The notes beneath the pieces were generated by a model. That model was not told where the DNA came from. It saw only the letters and a list, made by a program, of their open reading frames with translations, and ran no database searches. Position numbers and translations under genes: made by a program. A stretch of 64,000 nucleotides of DNA from Bradyrhizobium sp. AUGA SZCCT0283. Its GTDB lineage: Bacteria; Pseudomonadota; Alphaproteobacteria; Rhizobiales; Xanthobacteraceae. Location of the stretch: contig NZ_JAFCLU010000033.1 of assembly GCF_018130385.1 (NCBI RefSeq), positions 1 through 64,000 of the forward strand, in the 5' to 3' direction. This document shows, one piece after another, positions 17,343 to 25,727 of this stretch. Each line of letters begins with the position of its first letter. Within the stretch, counting starts at the first letter, position 1.

Positions 17343-18911
17343 ATGACCTCGCACCGGATCACCTTGCTGGTCGGGGCCGTGCTCCTCGGGATCGCAGGCA
17401 GCGCCCAGGCCGCCGGCGACATTGCGATCGTGCGCGACCTTGCCGGCCGCGTCGGCCCCGTGATCGGCTCGGCCCAGGCCTGCCGCGACATTGCGCGTCC
17501 CCGCATCCAGACCATCGTCGACAAGTTTTCACAGGTGATCCGGGAAGCCTCGTCGAACGAGGCGGAGCGTTCTGATCTCACCCAGACGTTCGATCGCACC
17601 GTGGCCGAAGGACGCGCCGCCGTGACCTCGGGCAGGATGGATTGTATCCGGGCCGACCGTCAGCTTGCCGATCTCGAACGCTCGATCTCCGGACCGAGCC
17701 TCTCCAGCGTCATCGGCCCGTCGCCTGCCGCCGCGGCGACCGCCGCGAATGCAGCGACCGCGCCGACGGCCAATGTCCCGGCCGGACCGCTGCCCCGCGG
17801 CATCGGCGAAAAGGAAATCCGCTTCGGCATCGCCGCTCCCTTCTCCGGCTCGGCCCGCGAGCTGGGGCGCCAGATGAAACTCGGAATCGAAACCGCCTTC
17901 AACCGGGTCAACGATGCCGGCGGCGTGGACGGCCGGATGCTGAAATTGTTCGCCGCCGACGACGGCTACGAACCTTCGCGCACCGGCGAGGCCATGAAGC
18001 AGCTCTATGAGAAGGACCAGGTGTTCGGCATCGTCGGCAATGTCGGCACCCCGACCGCGGTGGTGGCGATCCCTTATGCGCTCGAACGCCGGATGCTGTT
18101 CTTCGGAGCCTTCACCGGCGCCAACATCCTGCGCAACGATCCGCCGGACCGCTACGTCTTCAACTACCGCGCCAGCTACGCCCAGGAAACCGACGCGGTC
18201 GTTCGCTACCTCGTCAAGATCCGCCGAATACCGCCCAGGCAGATCGCGGTCTTCGCGCAGCAGGACTCCTACGGCGACGCCGGATTTGCAGGAGTCGCAA
18301 AGGCGTTTCGTGCCCTTGGCGTCAACGACGGCACCATCCTCCGGCTCAACTACGCGCGAAACACCGTGGATGTGGAAGATGCGGTCAACCAGTTGAAGCT
18401 GCAGAAGCCCCCCATCAGGGCGGTCGTCATGGTGCCTACCTATCGGGCCGCGGCAAGGTTCATCGAGAAGACGCGCGATCTCTTTCCCAGCATGATCTAC
18501 ACCAATGTCTCGTTCGTCGGCTCCACCGCGCTTGCCGAAGAACTGAAGCTGCTGGGACCGCGCTACACCAACGGCGTGATCGTGACGCAGGTGGTGCCGG
18601 CGGTGTCGGGCTATTCGTCGGCCGTGCTCGAATACAAGAACGCGCTCGCCAAATATTTCCCGGGCGAAGCGCCCGACTACGTTTCGTTCGAGGGCTATGT
18701 CGCCGCCAACGTCCTGATCGCGGGCATTAAGCGGACCGGCCCGCAGATCGATACGGAGAAGCTGATCGACACGCTGGAGACGATGCGCAATCTCGACCTC
18801 GGTCTCGGGACCCAGTTGAGCTTCGGCCGCTCCGAGCACCAGGCCTCGAACAAGGTGTGGGGCACGGCGCTCGATGAGAGCGGACGCTATCAGCCGCTGG
18901 ATCTCGAATGA
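17343..18911 (+). CDS. Two-domain extracellular solute-binding protein (branched-chain amino acid/amide type)
   Basis: A 522-residue periplasmic protein with a signal peptide (1-24). A roughly 90-residue extra N-terminal domain follows (25-115), with Cys at 47 and 101 that could pair. An Ala/Pro linker (about 120-150) leads to a type I periplasmic binding domain (about 158-520: EIRFGIAAPFSGSARELGRQ, GTPTAVVAIPYALE, FAQQDSYGDAGFAG). The second domain is that of LivK/AmiC-like receptors. Ordinary LivK proteins are about 370-400 residues, so the N-terminal part is an addition. No permease or ATPase gene is adjacent, so it may serve a transporter elsewhere or a sensor. AAGGAG precedes the ATG. 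Confidence 0.82.
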   Translation: MTSHRITLLVGAVLLGIAGSAQAAGDIAIVRDLAGRVGPVIGSAQACRDIARPRIQTIVDKFSQVIREASSNEAERSDLTQTFDRTVAEGRAAVTSGRMDCIRADRQLADLERSISGPSLSSVIGPSPAAAATAANAATAPTANVPAGPLPRGIGEKEIRFGIAAPFSGSARELGRQMKLGIETAFNRVNDAGGVDGRMLKLFAADDGYEPSRTGEAMKQLYEKDQVFGIVGNVGTPTAVVAIPYALERRMLFFGAFTGANILRNDPPDRYVFNYRASYAQETDAVVRYLVKIRRIPPRQIAVFAQQDSYGDAGFAGVAKAFRALGVNDGTILRLNYARNTVDVEDAVNQLKLQKPPIRAVVMVPTYRAAARFIEKTRDLFPSMIYTNVSFVGSTALAEELKLLGPRYTNGVIVTQVVPAVSGYSSAVLEYKNALAKYFPGEAPDYVSFEGYVAANVLIAGIKRTGPQIDTEKLIDTLETMRNLDLGLGTQLSFGRSEHQASNKVWGTALDESGRYQPLDLE

Positions 18912-18916
18912 CCAGG

Positions 18917-18945
18917 AGGCCGCGATCCCTGTGATCGCGGCCTCA
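18917..18945. terminator. Strong hairpin between convergent genes
   Basis: GAGGCCGCGATC (18917-18928), a five-base loop, then the perfect complement (18934-18945). It lies six bases after the binding-protein stop codon and 19 bases before the end of the leftward thioesterase. There is no U tract on either side, so it may be a weak bidirectional terminator or an mRNA 3'-end stabiliser. Confidence 0.6.
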
Positions 18946-18963
18946 TATGCCTGACGCCTGCGC

Positions 18964-19737
18964 TCAGCGCTTCTCTATGACCAGACTCTGGATCGCGCGG
19001 CCAAAATAGCCGCGCGCATCGGCGAGCCGCGCCATGGCGAGCCCCGCGCCGTCGGGACCGATCCAGGACTCCGCATCGAGCAGGATCCAGTCGCCGGCCG
19101 GCTCGCGCGAGAAATTCACGGTAAGATCGGCGTTGAGAAACGTCCATTCGCGAAAATCCAGCACAGCCGAGGTGCCATTGCAGAAATCCGCCGCCGCCAT
19201 CGCCCGCATCGCCTGCGAAACGGCTGCGCCTGCCACGATCGGCCGATCGACGCGGTACCAGATCGCGCCGGGACCGGGCGAGCCGAACCGGCCGCGGGCG
19301 GCGCGCAGCGACATGCCGGTGACGAATGGGCTGGAGGAAAAATCGGCGGGCTCGACGCGCGACTGATCCGGTCCGGGAAGCTCGACCGGCAGGATCGCAG
19401 CCTCAGGCGGCAATTCCTGCGCCTGCACCTTGATCTTCAGCACGGTCGCGCCGACTACCACCACGCCGCCGGCGAGCAGCCTGACGGCGCAGAGCTGGAT
19501 CTTGCGCCCCTCGCGCAAGACTTCGCTCTCGATCGTCAGCGGCGCCACCGGCACGGGGCGCATCAGGTCGACGGTCACGCGCGAGACCCGCATCGCGACC
19601 GGCGTCGGAATCCGCTCCGCCGCCCACACCACCAGCGCCGCCGGCGGCGAGCCGTGCTGCATGCTCGGGTCCCATGGGCCCGCCGCATAGGGGCTGGTGA
19701 CGACGTTGTTGCCGTCAACGCGAAAGATGGCATCCAT
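18964..19737 (-). CDS. Acyl-CoA thioesterase-like double-hotdog protein
   Basis: A 257-residue protein of the TesB-like/4HBT_3 group, expected to hydrolyse acyl-CoA thioesters. The N-terminal hotdog has a Gly/Trp-containing core (SPYAAGPWDPSMQHGSPPAA). The C-terminal half has DFREWTFLNADLTVNFSREP and LLDAESWIGPDGAGLAMARL. The ATG at 19737 begins MDAIFRVDGN. An ORF extending to 19854 would add a basic, unlikely 39-residue tail. The substrate is unknown. It is followed leftward by a convergent gene. Confidence 0.75.
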   Translation of the reverse strand: MDAIFRVDGNNVVTSPYAAGPWDPSMQHGSPPAALVVWAAERIPTPVAMRVSRVTVDLMRPVPVAPLTIESEVLREGRKIQLCAVRLLAGGVVVVGATVLKIKVQAQELPPEAAILPVELPGPDQSRVEPADFSSSPFVTGMSLRAARGRFGSPGPGAIWYRVDRPIVAGAAVSQAMRAMAAADFCNGTSAVLDFREWTFLNADLTVNFSREPAGDWILLDAESWIGPDGAGLAMARLADARGYFGRAIQSLVIEKR

Positions 19738-19861
19738 CGGGTGAGAGGTCCTGTCGATCAAGGGGAACCGCTTCTTGCCTGCTTCGCCTCGGGGAGTCGA
19801 GGCCACGGCGCGGCAGACCCTTGCGCGCAATGCGCAAGGGCCATGCGCGTGCATCTATCGG

Positions 19862-20599
19862 TCAAATGAACGCCATGCCGCCGTTGAGGACGATGGTCCG
19901 TCCGGTCATGTAGCCGTTGCCGAGCACCATCGCGACGGCTTGCGCCACTTCCTCGGCCTGGCCCATGCGGCCGAGCGGGATGTTGCGCGCCAGATCGGTC
20001 CGGCCGCCCATCATGTCGGTTGCGATCAGCGACGGCGCCACCGCGTTGACGGTGATCCCTTCCTTGACCAGCCGCGCCGCGTAGCCGCGCGTGAGCCCCT
20101 CCATGCCGGCCTTGGAAGCGTTGTAATGCGGGCCGATGGCGCCGGCGCCACGCGCCGCGCCCGAGGAGATGTTGACAATGCGGCCCCATTTGCGCGCCCG
20201 CATTGCCGGCAGCACAGCCTGGGTGCAGAGAAACGCCGATTTCAGGTTCACCAGAATGGTGCGGTCGAAATCGTCCTCGGTCAGATCATCGACGCCGCGC
20301 ACGATCGCGACGCCGGCATTGTTGACGAGAATGTCGATCGGGCCGAGCGCGGAAGCGACCTGTTCAACCAGACCGGCAACGCTCGCCGCCTGCGAGACAT
20401 CGGCCGCGACCGCGATGGCGCGGCCGCCGCCAGTTTTAATCTTCGCGACAATCGCCTCCGCGGCTTCCGCCCGCTCGCGATAATTCACCGCGACAGCGGC
20501 GCCAGCTTCCGCAAGCGCCAGCGCAACCGCCGCGCCAATGCCGCGGGACGCGCCCGTCACCAGCGCGACATGCGCACTCAGATCCTGTCCGGCCACCAT
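19862..20599 (-). CDS. Short-chain dehydrogenase/reductase (FabG-like)
   Basis: A 245-residue NAD(P)-dependent oxidoreductase. It has TGASRGIGAAVALALAEAG (Rossmann TGxxxGxG), NNAGVA, and the active site with Ser in IVNISSGAA and YNASKAG (YxxxK). The closest general match is 3-oxoacyl-ACP reductase, but many family members act on other alcohols. The start at ATG 20599 has GGAGGAT five bases upstream. It lies 45 bases after the second NMO-like gene in the same direction, so the two probably form an operon. Confidence 0.82.
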   Translation of the reverse strand: MVAGQDLSAHVALVTGASRGIGAAVALALAEAGAAVAVNYRERAEAAEAIVAKIKTGGGRAIAVAADVSQAASVAGLVEQVASALGPIDILVNNAGVAIVRGVDDLTEDDFDRTILVNLKSAFLCTQAVLPAMRARKWGRIVNISSGAARGAGAIGPHYNASKAGMEGLTRGYAARLVKEGITVNAVAPSLIATDMMGGRTDLARNIPLGRMGQAEEVAQAVAMVLGNGYMTGRTIVLNGGMAFI

Positions 20600-20644
20600 C
20601 GATCCTCCGTCGCGTTCACGACGGGGCGCGCCCCGCAAGACGCA

Positions 20645-21613
20645 TCACAATGCGGGGTCGACCGCCTCGTCATATTCCTTCTTGAAGCGCGCGATCAATT
20701 CAGCGGCCGGCAAGACCTTGCCGATGCCGCCGATACCCTGACCAGAGCCCCAGATTTCCTTCCACGCCTTCGGCTTGCTGCGCTCACCGGAGGCGTCGGT
20801 GCCAAAACTCATCTTGGAGGGATCTGAGGTCGGCAGATCGTCGGGATTGAGACCGGCCTTGACGATAGACGGCTTGAGATAGTTGCCGTGCACGCCGGTG
20901 AACAGGTTCGAATAGACGATGTCTTCCGCCGACGAAGACGTGATCATCTCCTTGTAGCCCTCGACCGCGTTGGCTTCCTCGGTCGCGATGAAGGCCGAGC
21001 CGATATAGGCGAAGTCGGCGCCGAGAATGCGCGCCGCGCGGATCGCGCGGCCGTTGGCGATCGCGCCCGACAGCGCGATTGGCCCGTCGAACCAGGCGCG
21101 CGTCTCCTCGACGAAGGCAAGCGGCGAGATCGTGCCGGCATGGCCGCCGGCGCCGGCCGCCACCAGGATCAGGCCGTCGGCACCCTTCTCGACCGCCTTG
21201 TGCGCGAATTTCTGGTTGATCACGTCGTGGAAGACGATGCCGCCCCAGTCGTGCGCCGCCTTGTTGAGATCCTCACGCGCGCCGAGCGAGGTGATCAACA
21301 TCGGCACCTTGTACTTCGCGCACACCGCAAGGTCGTGATCGAGCCGGTTGTTGGACTTGTGAACGATCTGGTTCACCGCGAACGGCGCCGACGGCCGCTC
21401 CGGATGCGCCTTGTCGTAGGCCGCGAGCTCTTCCGTGATCCGCGCCAGCCACTCGTCGAGGAGCGACGCCGGCCGCGCGTTCAGCGCCGGAAACGATCCG
21501 ACCACGCCGGCCTTGCACTGGGCGATCACCAGATCGGGCACGGAGATGATGAACAGCGGCGACCCGATCACGGGTATCGACAGGCGACCCTTGAACAGCG
21601 CGGGCATGGACAT
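20645..21613 (-). CDS. Nitronate monooxygenase (NPD family)
   Basis: A 322-residue FMN-dependent TIM barrel, about as long as characterised NMOs. It has IPVIGSPLFIISVPDLVIAQ near the N terminus, NQIVHKSNNR, LILVAAGAGGHAG with H158 in the flavin loop, GPIALSGAIANGRAIRAARI and YIGSAFIATEEA. It is paralogous to the protein at 11607-12590 but keeps the His. Family members oxidise propionate-3-nitronate or alkyl nitronates. Its likely operon partner is the downstream SDR. Confidence 0.85.
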   Translation of the reverse strand: MSMPALFKGRLSIPVIGSPLFIISVPDLVIAQCKAGVVGSFPALNARPASLLDEWLARITEELAAYDKAHPERPSAPFAVNQIVHKSNNRLDHDLAVCAKYKVPMLITSLGAREDLNKAAHDWGGIVFHDVINQKFAHKAVEKGADGLILVAAGAGGHAGTISPLAFVEETRAWFDGPIALSGAIANGRAIRAARILGADFAYIGSAFIATEEANAVEGYKEMITSSSAEDIVYSNLFTGVHGNYLKPSIVKAGLNPDDLPTSDPSKMSFGTDASGERSKPKAWKEIWGSGQGIGGIGKVLPAAELIARFKKEYDEAVDPAL

Positions 21614-21701
21614 TCGAAGCGATCCTTTGGTTATTCAGGCGAGCGACGCGGAGCAGGATGACTTTTCTACGAATCGTTATCCTGCCCTAGCTATTTTGTT
21701 T

Positions 21702-21750
21702 GAGCATGATCTTTTCGGAAAACCGGTACCCACTTTTCCGGATCATGCTC
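21702..21750. repeat. Palindromic intergenic repeat, CCGGTacCCACTT family
   Basis: GAGCATGATC...GATCATGCTC arms enclose an inner TTTTCGGAAAACCGG/CCACTTTTCCGG pairing. A related core (ACCGGTATCCACTT) occurs at 38585-38597. This is a known style of dispersed element in Bradyrhizobiaceae. A half-site (TGAGCATGACC) occurs at 21836. Confidence 0.7.
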
Positions 21751-21866
21751 CTAGAGATGCCAGACGTCATACCAACCAACAAGGCAATCTTTCCAGTGTC
21801 AAGTATTGCGTTTTGACGCTGGCGGCGATGCGTTTGAGCATGACCTTCTCCGGCGTTGGAGATGCG

Positions 21867-22445
21867 CTACTGGCACAGCGCCCTCGTCACGTAATTTTCG
21901 GTCTTGCAGTCGCCCGGCTGGCGCTTGTAGCCCGGCAGGTACACTTTCGGCGAGCATTTCTCGGCTGCATCCGTGTCGAGGCTCTTGCCTTCCTTGTAGC
22001 CCTTGCTCTGGCACAGCCGGTCGGCGCCGGCCTTGCAGTCCGGCGCGCCGTTGGCCGCCACCAGACACGCCGCCCGTCCGCTCACCATGGTCGAGGGCTT
22101 TGCCACGTTCGACAGGCTCTGGCCGGCGTCCTTGGTGCGCGCGTTGAAATCGTCGATGGTCTCGCTCGGGCTCTTCAGCGACGGCAGCAGCGATTTGGAT
22201 TTCTCGAACAGCTTGCCGATCTCGTTGATCAGGCCCGGATTTTCCTCGCGTCGCGGCAGGGCCGGCTCGATCTGCTGCGGCCCGGGCTGGGCCGGCACCG
22301 GTTGCTGCGCCGGCGACTGCAGGCCGAGCGTGGGCTGCGGCGCGGCCTGCGGCCAGGCGCTTTCGATCGGAAACATGGCCACGACGAGGCCAAAGGTCAC
22401 GAGTTGCGAGCCGAAGCGGATGACATGGCTGATACGATCGAGCAT
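21867..22445 (-). CDS. Secreted hypothetical protein with C-terminal cysteines
   Basis: A 192-residue protein with an N-terminal hydrophobic signal-like segment (about 12-32). A Pro/Gln-rich linker (about 33-65) and a helical stretch (about 70-110) follow. A C-terminal module (about 120-192) has five Cys (AACLVAANGAPDCKAGADRLC, EKCSPKV, GDCKTENYVTRALCQ region), probably disulfide-bonded. It is likely periplasmic. No named domain is recognised. Confidence 0.65.
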   Translation of the reverse strand: MLDRISHVIRFGSQLVTFGLVVAMFPIESAWPQAAPQPTLGLQSPAQQPVPAQPGPQQIEPALPRREENPGLINEIGKLFEKSKSLLPSLKSPSETIDDFNARTKDAGQSLSNVAKPSTMVSGRAACLVAANGAPDCKAGADRLCQSKGYKEGKSLDTDAAEKCSPKVYLPGYKRQPGDCKTENYVTRALCQ

Positions 22446-22494
22446 GTGAGCGAGCGTAGCCCAAAGCCCGAGAAACGGCCAAGCGCGCTTTGCG

Positions 22495-23076
22495 CTAGAT
22501 CAGCTTGAACGCGATGTAGAAGCCGAGCACCAGAACGACGGCCCCGACGGCGACCCACAGGCCGAGCCGCTTTTCCAGTTCGCTCCGGATCAGGTCGCCG
22601 TAGCGGTTGAGCAGGACTGCGACCACGAAGAAGCGCCCGCCGCGCGCCACGATGGAGCACAGGACAAACAGCCAGATATTGTAGCCCGCGAAGCCCGAGG
22701 TGATGGTCACGAGCTTGTAGGGGATCGGCGTCAGCCCCTTAACCAGGATGATCACCGCGCCCCATTCGGCATAGGAGGCCCGGAAGGTCTCGACCTTGTC
22801 GCTGAGGCCGTAAAGGGTGATGAGCCAGTGCCCGATCGAATCGTAGAGCAGCGCGCCGATCGCGTATCCGAGCAGGCCGCCGGCGACGGAAGCGATCGTG
22901 CACACGGTCGCGAACCACCATGCCTTCTTCGGCCGCGCCAGCGACATCGGCAGCAGCATGATATCGGGGGGAATCGGGAAGAACGAGCTTTCCGCGAAGG
23001 CGACCGCCGCCAGGATCCAGAGCGCGTAGGGCTTGTCGGCGGCGTCGATGCACCAGTCGTAGGTCCGTTTCAGCAT
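22495..23076 (-). CDS. YqaA/DedA-family membrane protein (VTT domain)
   Basis: A 193-residue inner-membrane protein of the SNARE-associated/VTT family. It has FAESSFFPIPPDIMLLPMSL (about 20-39), a glycine-rich re-entrant segment (ASVAGGLLGYAIGALLYDS), then KGLTPIPYKLVTITSGFAGY, the hallmark second re-entrant loop. Further helices lead to a basic C terminus. Family members are proposed lipid scramblases/flippases or are linked to membrane homeostasis. I chose the ATG at 23076 (MLKRTYDW); an upstream ATG at 23094 is possible. Confidence 0.8.
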   Translation of the reverse strand: MLKRTYDWCIDAADKPYALWILAAVAFAESSFFPIPPDIMLLPMSLARPKKAWWFATVCTIASVAGGLLGYAIGALLYDSIGHWLITLYGLSDKVETFRASYAEWGAVIILVKGLTPIPYKLVTITSGFAGYNIWLFVLCSIVARGGRFFVVAVLLNRYGDLIRSELEKRLGLWVAVGAVVLVLGFYIAFKLI

Positions 23077-23138
23077 GGCCGCATGAACCATCATGCGGCG
23101 GATTTGTCCATGCCGGAAAGGACGGAATTCGAGAGGAA

Positions 23139-23606
23139 TTAGTGCCGTTTACGCAAGGAGCGGCCTTCCAGCGCGACAATTCGCCGCCGGACCGCGGGGG
23201 ACGCCGTCGCCTTCGGCAGATCCTTGGGCAGGCCCTTGGGCAACGTCTTGGCAGGTAGCGCCTTGCTCGCGAGGGCCTTGGGCATCTTGACCGCCGACTT
23301 CGGCAGCTTCTCGGCGATGCCGAGCATTTCCTCGCGCCGCTCCATTTCGCGCCAGACGTCCTCCGGCTTCACACCGGCCGAAGCCCACAGGACGGTCAGG
23401 TTATAGAGCAGATCGGCGCTCTCGCGCACCACCGCCTCGGTCTTGCCGTTGACGGCGTCGATGACGACTTCGATGGCTTCCTCGGCGAGCTTCTTGGCCA
23501 TCTTGGAGGGGCCGCGCAGAAACAGCCGGGCCGTTCGCGACGTTGCCGGATCGAGATCCTTGGCCGCGAGGACAGCCTGATAAAGCCGTGCGAGCGAATC
23601 ACTCAT
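23139..23606 (-). CDS. HisE-like phosphoribosyl-ATP pyrophosphatase homologue with repetitive tail
   Basis: 155 residues. The first about 95 match the HisE/MazG-type all-alpha NTP pyrophosphatase fold, with metal-binding acidic motifs EEAIEVV (42-48) and ESADLLYNL (62-70). HisE removes pyrophosphate from phosphoribosyl-ATP in histidine synthesis. Typical HisE proteins are about 100-110 residues and sit next to hisF. This one stands alone and adds a Lys/Leu/Pro/Ala repeat (about 103-136, KALASKALPAKTLPKGLPKD) and a basic end. It could be a second HisE or a relative with another nucleotide substrate. Confidence 0.75.
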   Translation of the reverse strand: MSDSLARLYQAVLAAKDLDPATSRTARLFLRGPSKMAKKLAEEAIEVVIDAVNGKTEAVVRESADLLYNLTVLWASAGVKPEDVWREMERREEMLGIAEKLPKSAVKMPKALASKALPAKTLPKGLPKDLPKATASPAVRRRIVALEGRSLRKRH

Positions 23607-23663
23607 CCTGCGAACCTAATGCAAAGCCGTGGCGAGCGTGTTAACGGCCGACCTTGCAATCAT

Positions 23664-23697
23664 AAAAAAATCCACCGGCCGGGACGGCCGGTGGATT
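23664..23697 (-). terminator. Rho-independent terminator of the gene at 23730-24152
   Basis: Read leftward: ATCCACCGGCC, loop of five, GGCCGGTGGAT, then a run of seven T (23664-23670 on the complement). Perfect 11-bp GC-rich stem. Confidence 0.85.
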
Positions 23698-23729
23698 CAT
23701 CTTAACGATCGCGATTTTAGCGGCCGCGT

Positions 23730-24152
23730 TTACCAGTCAGCGAGGGGATGCCCGCGATAGTAGGGCACGGTCGATCGATAGTAACCGCCGCCGTAGTAAC
23801 CCGGGCTGCCGTAGTAGACGGGTCCACCGTAATAGGCAGGCCCGCCGTCGTAGTAGCCATAGCTGTCATAATAGTCGCGGCGGTTCTGGGCGGCCGCGAT
23901 CGCAAGGCCTGTACCGACGATGCCGGCGAACGCTGCTGCCGCGGCGGCACCGCCGCCACCATGGTAGTGCCTGCGGCGGGCGCTGATGTCGGTCGCGTCA
24001 CTGGTCCCGGTCGAAGCGGTCACACCCTTGGCCGAAGACGCGGAGCCCGCGAAGGCCATCGACGGCTGCACGGCCGTCAGCGCCATCGCCACCACCGTCG
24101 CAGCCGCGCCGGCGCGGCCGATCGATGAGAACACACCTTTTCGCGCAAACAT
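23730..24152 (-). CDS. Secreted Gly/Tyr-rich protein
   Basis: A 140-residue protein with an N-terminal hydrophobic signal segment (about 12-34). A short Ser/Thr/Ala region and a basic HYHGGGG patch follow. A small hydrophobic Gly/Ala segment (about 74-90) comes before a tail made of Tyr-Gly-Gly repeats (GYYDGGPAYYGGPVYYGSPG). Such repeats are common in alphaproteobacterial envelope proteins of unknown function. The start at ATG 24152 has GGAGGAT about 7 bases upstream. A strong terminator follows. Confidence 0.65.
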   Translation of the reverse strand: MFARKGVFSSIGRAGAAATVVAMALTAVQPSMAFAGSASSAKGVTASTGTSDATDISARRRHYHGGGGAAAAAAFAGIVGTGLAIAAAQNRRDYYDSYGYYDGGPAYYGGPVYYGSPGYYGGGYYRSTVPYYRGHPLADW

Positions 24153-24393
24153 CTCGATATCCTCCGTGGGAGCTGGCCCGACAGGCCTCAGATAGCTAAC
24201 CACTGAGCGCACACTAGGTTCCCCATTCCGAACGGCAGCTGAACGATCCCTGGCAAAATCATGGCAGTCATCGACCGTTCAGGTTAGATGCTGCAGAATG
24301 GCTCGCCCAAAGGCGATTCAAGCCGTTGGCGATGTCACGAAACAGTCATCGCCGGCGCGGCAACTTGTCCCACCTCGTGCTGATGTAACCTCG

Positions 24394-25470
24394 ATGCGTG
24401 CTGTCAGGACCAAAGCCATCCGCTCCCGCCTGAGCACTCTCTTGGCCTCCTTTGCCGGGCTGTGTGCGATTGCGGGCTTGATGGCGAGCAATGTCCTGGC
24501 CGCAGACGAGCCTCGGGCCCCGCTCCAGATCCAGTTTTCGCTCGACCGTCCGATCGACGCCGCGGCTGCGCCGTTCGTTATGGCCACAGCCGGCGGCCTG
24601 TTCGGCGCGGAAGCGCTGGCGGTCACGACCAACATCGCCAGCGGATCGTTGGACGCGATTGCGCGCGTCGCGGCAGGCACCAGCGATTTTGCCCTCGTCG
24701 ACATCAACGCGTTGATGCGGTTTCGCGACAAGGACAAGCAGGGCGGCCCCAGGATCAAGGCGGTGTTCGTGCTGTTCAACAAGGCGCCCTATTCCATCAT
24801 CGCCCGCAGGAGCCGTGGCGTCCGCGCGCTGACTGACATCGAGGGCAAGACTCTCGGCGTCGCCGAAGGCGACCTGTCGGTCCGGCTGTGGCCGGCGGTG
24901 GCAAACCTGAACGGCATCAAGATCAAGACCGTGAAACAGAGCAGCATCAGCGCCGCGGTGCGCGAGCCGATGTTGTCGGCAGGCCAGATCGATGCCGTGA
25001 CCGGATTTTCCTATCTGTCGGCGATCCATTTGAAGGACCGCGGCGTGCCGGCCGACGATCTCGCGGTGCTGAAATTCGCCGACTATGGCTGCGAGGCCTA
25101 TGGTTTCGCTGTGATCGTCAATCCGGCGCTGGCGGCCGCCAAGCCCGAGGCGGTGAAGGGGTTCGTGCGAGCCGTGATCGGCGGCCTGCATCTGACCATC
25201 AAGCACCCGGCGGGCGCCGCGACCGAAGTCGCCAATCGCATGGACGGCGGCTCAAAGGACCTCGAACTCGAACGCCTGCAAGCCATCCTGCGCGACAACG
25301 TCCTGACCAGCGAAGTGAAACGCAACGGCATCGGCGCGATCGATGCGGCGCGCTTCGAACGCTCGATCGACCAGGTCGGGGAAGATTTCAAGTTTCAGAA
25401 GCGGCCGCAGGCCTCTGACATCTTCGACGACCAGTTCCTGCCGCCGCTCAACAGCCGTTTGATCAATTAG
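24394..25470 (+). CDS. ABC transporter substrate-binding protein, NMT1/SsuA-like
   Basis: A 358-residue periplasmic protein with a signal peptide (about 1-38, ending VLAADE). A two-lobed type II binding fold follows (FSLDRPIDAAAAPFVMATAG, LVDINALMRFRDKD, YSIIARRSRGVRALTDIEGK). Relatives bind sulfonates, nitrate, taurine or pyrimidine precursors; the ligand here is unknown. No permease or ATPase gene lies beside it. The ATG at 24394 starts the signal peptide; the frame is open from 24298. Confidence 0.8.
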   Translation: MRAVRTKAIRSRLSTLLASFAGLCAIAGLMASNVLAADEPRAPLQIQFSLDRPIDAAAAPFVMATAGGLFGAEALAVTTNIASGSLDAIARVAAGTSDFALVDINALMRFRDKDKQGGPRIKAVFVLFNKAPYSIIARRSRGVRALTDIEGKTLGVAEGDLSVRLWPAVANLNGIKIKTVKQSSISAAVREPMLSAGQIDAVTGFSYLSAIHLKDRGVPADDLAVLKFADYGCEAYGFAVIVNPALAAAKPEAVKGFVRAVIGGLHLTIKHPAGAATEVANRMDGGSKDLELERLQAILRDNVLTSEVKRNGIGAIDAARFERSIDQVGEDFKFQKRPQASDIFDDQFLPPLNSRLIN

Positions 25471-25484
25471 GAAAAGTGTTACCC

Positions 25485-25586
25485 CTCATGGTGAGGAGCG
25501 CGTCTTCGCGCGTCTCGAACCATGAGGCCCCACCTCGCTCGTAGCCCATCCTTCGAGACGCCGCTTTGCGGCTCCTCAGGATGAGG
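25485..25586. repeat. Dispersed inverted repeat
   Basis: CTCATGGTGAGGAGCGCGTC...TTCGCGCGTCTCGAACCATGAG, followed by the mirrored CATCCTTCGAGACGCCGCTTTGCGGCTCCTCAGGATGAGG unit. Two nested palindromes between the binding protein and the ndvA-like gene. Confidence 0.65.
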
Positions 25587-25727
25587 TCGGTGGACGTGTC
25601 CGCCAAGCGATTAAAGGGAAAAGCGACTGGAAGATAAAGTGATCGCGCTCTGGTTCTCTACCGCGATCCCTGATTAGAATGCGTCCCTGCTGATCACGCC
25701 CCCGCTTGCTTCCGAGTCCTTATCCGA

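Noticed and set aside
17529..18839. A 436-codon minus-strand frame
   Set aside because: Antisense to the solute-binding protein, Asp/Gly/Arg-rich and without domains.
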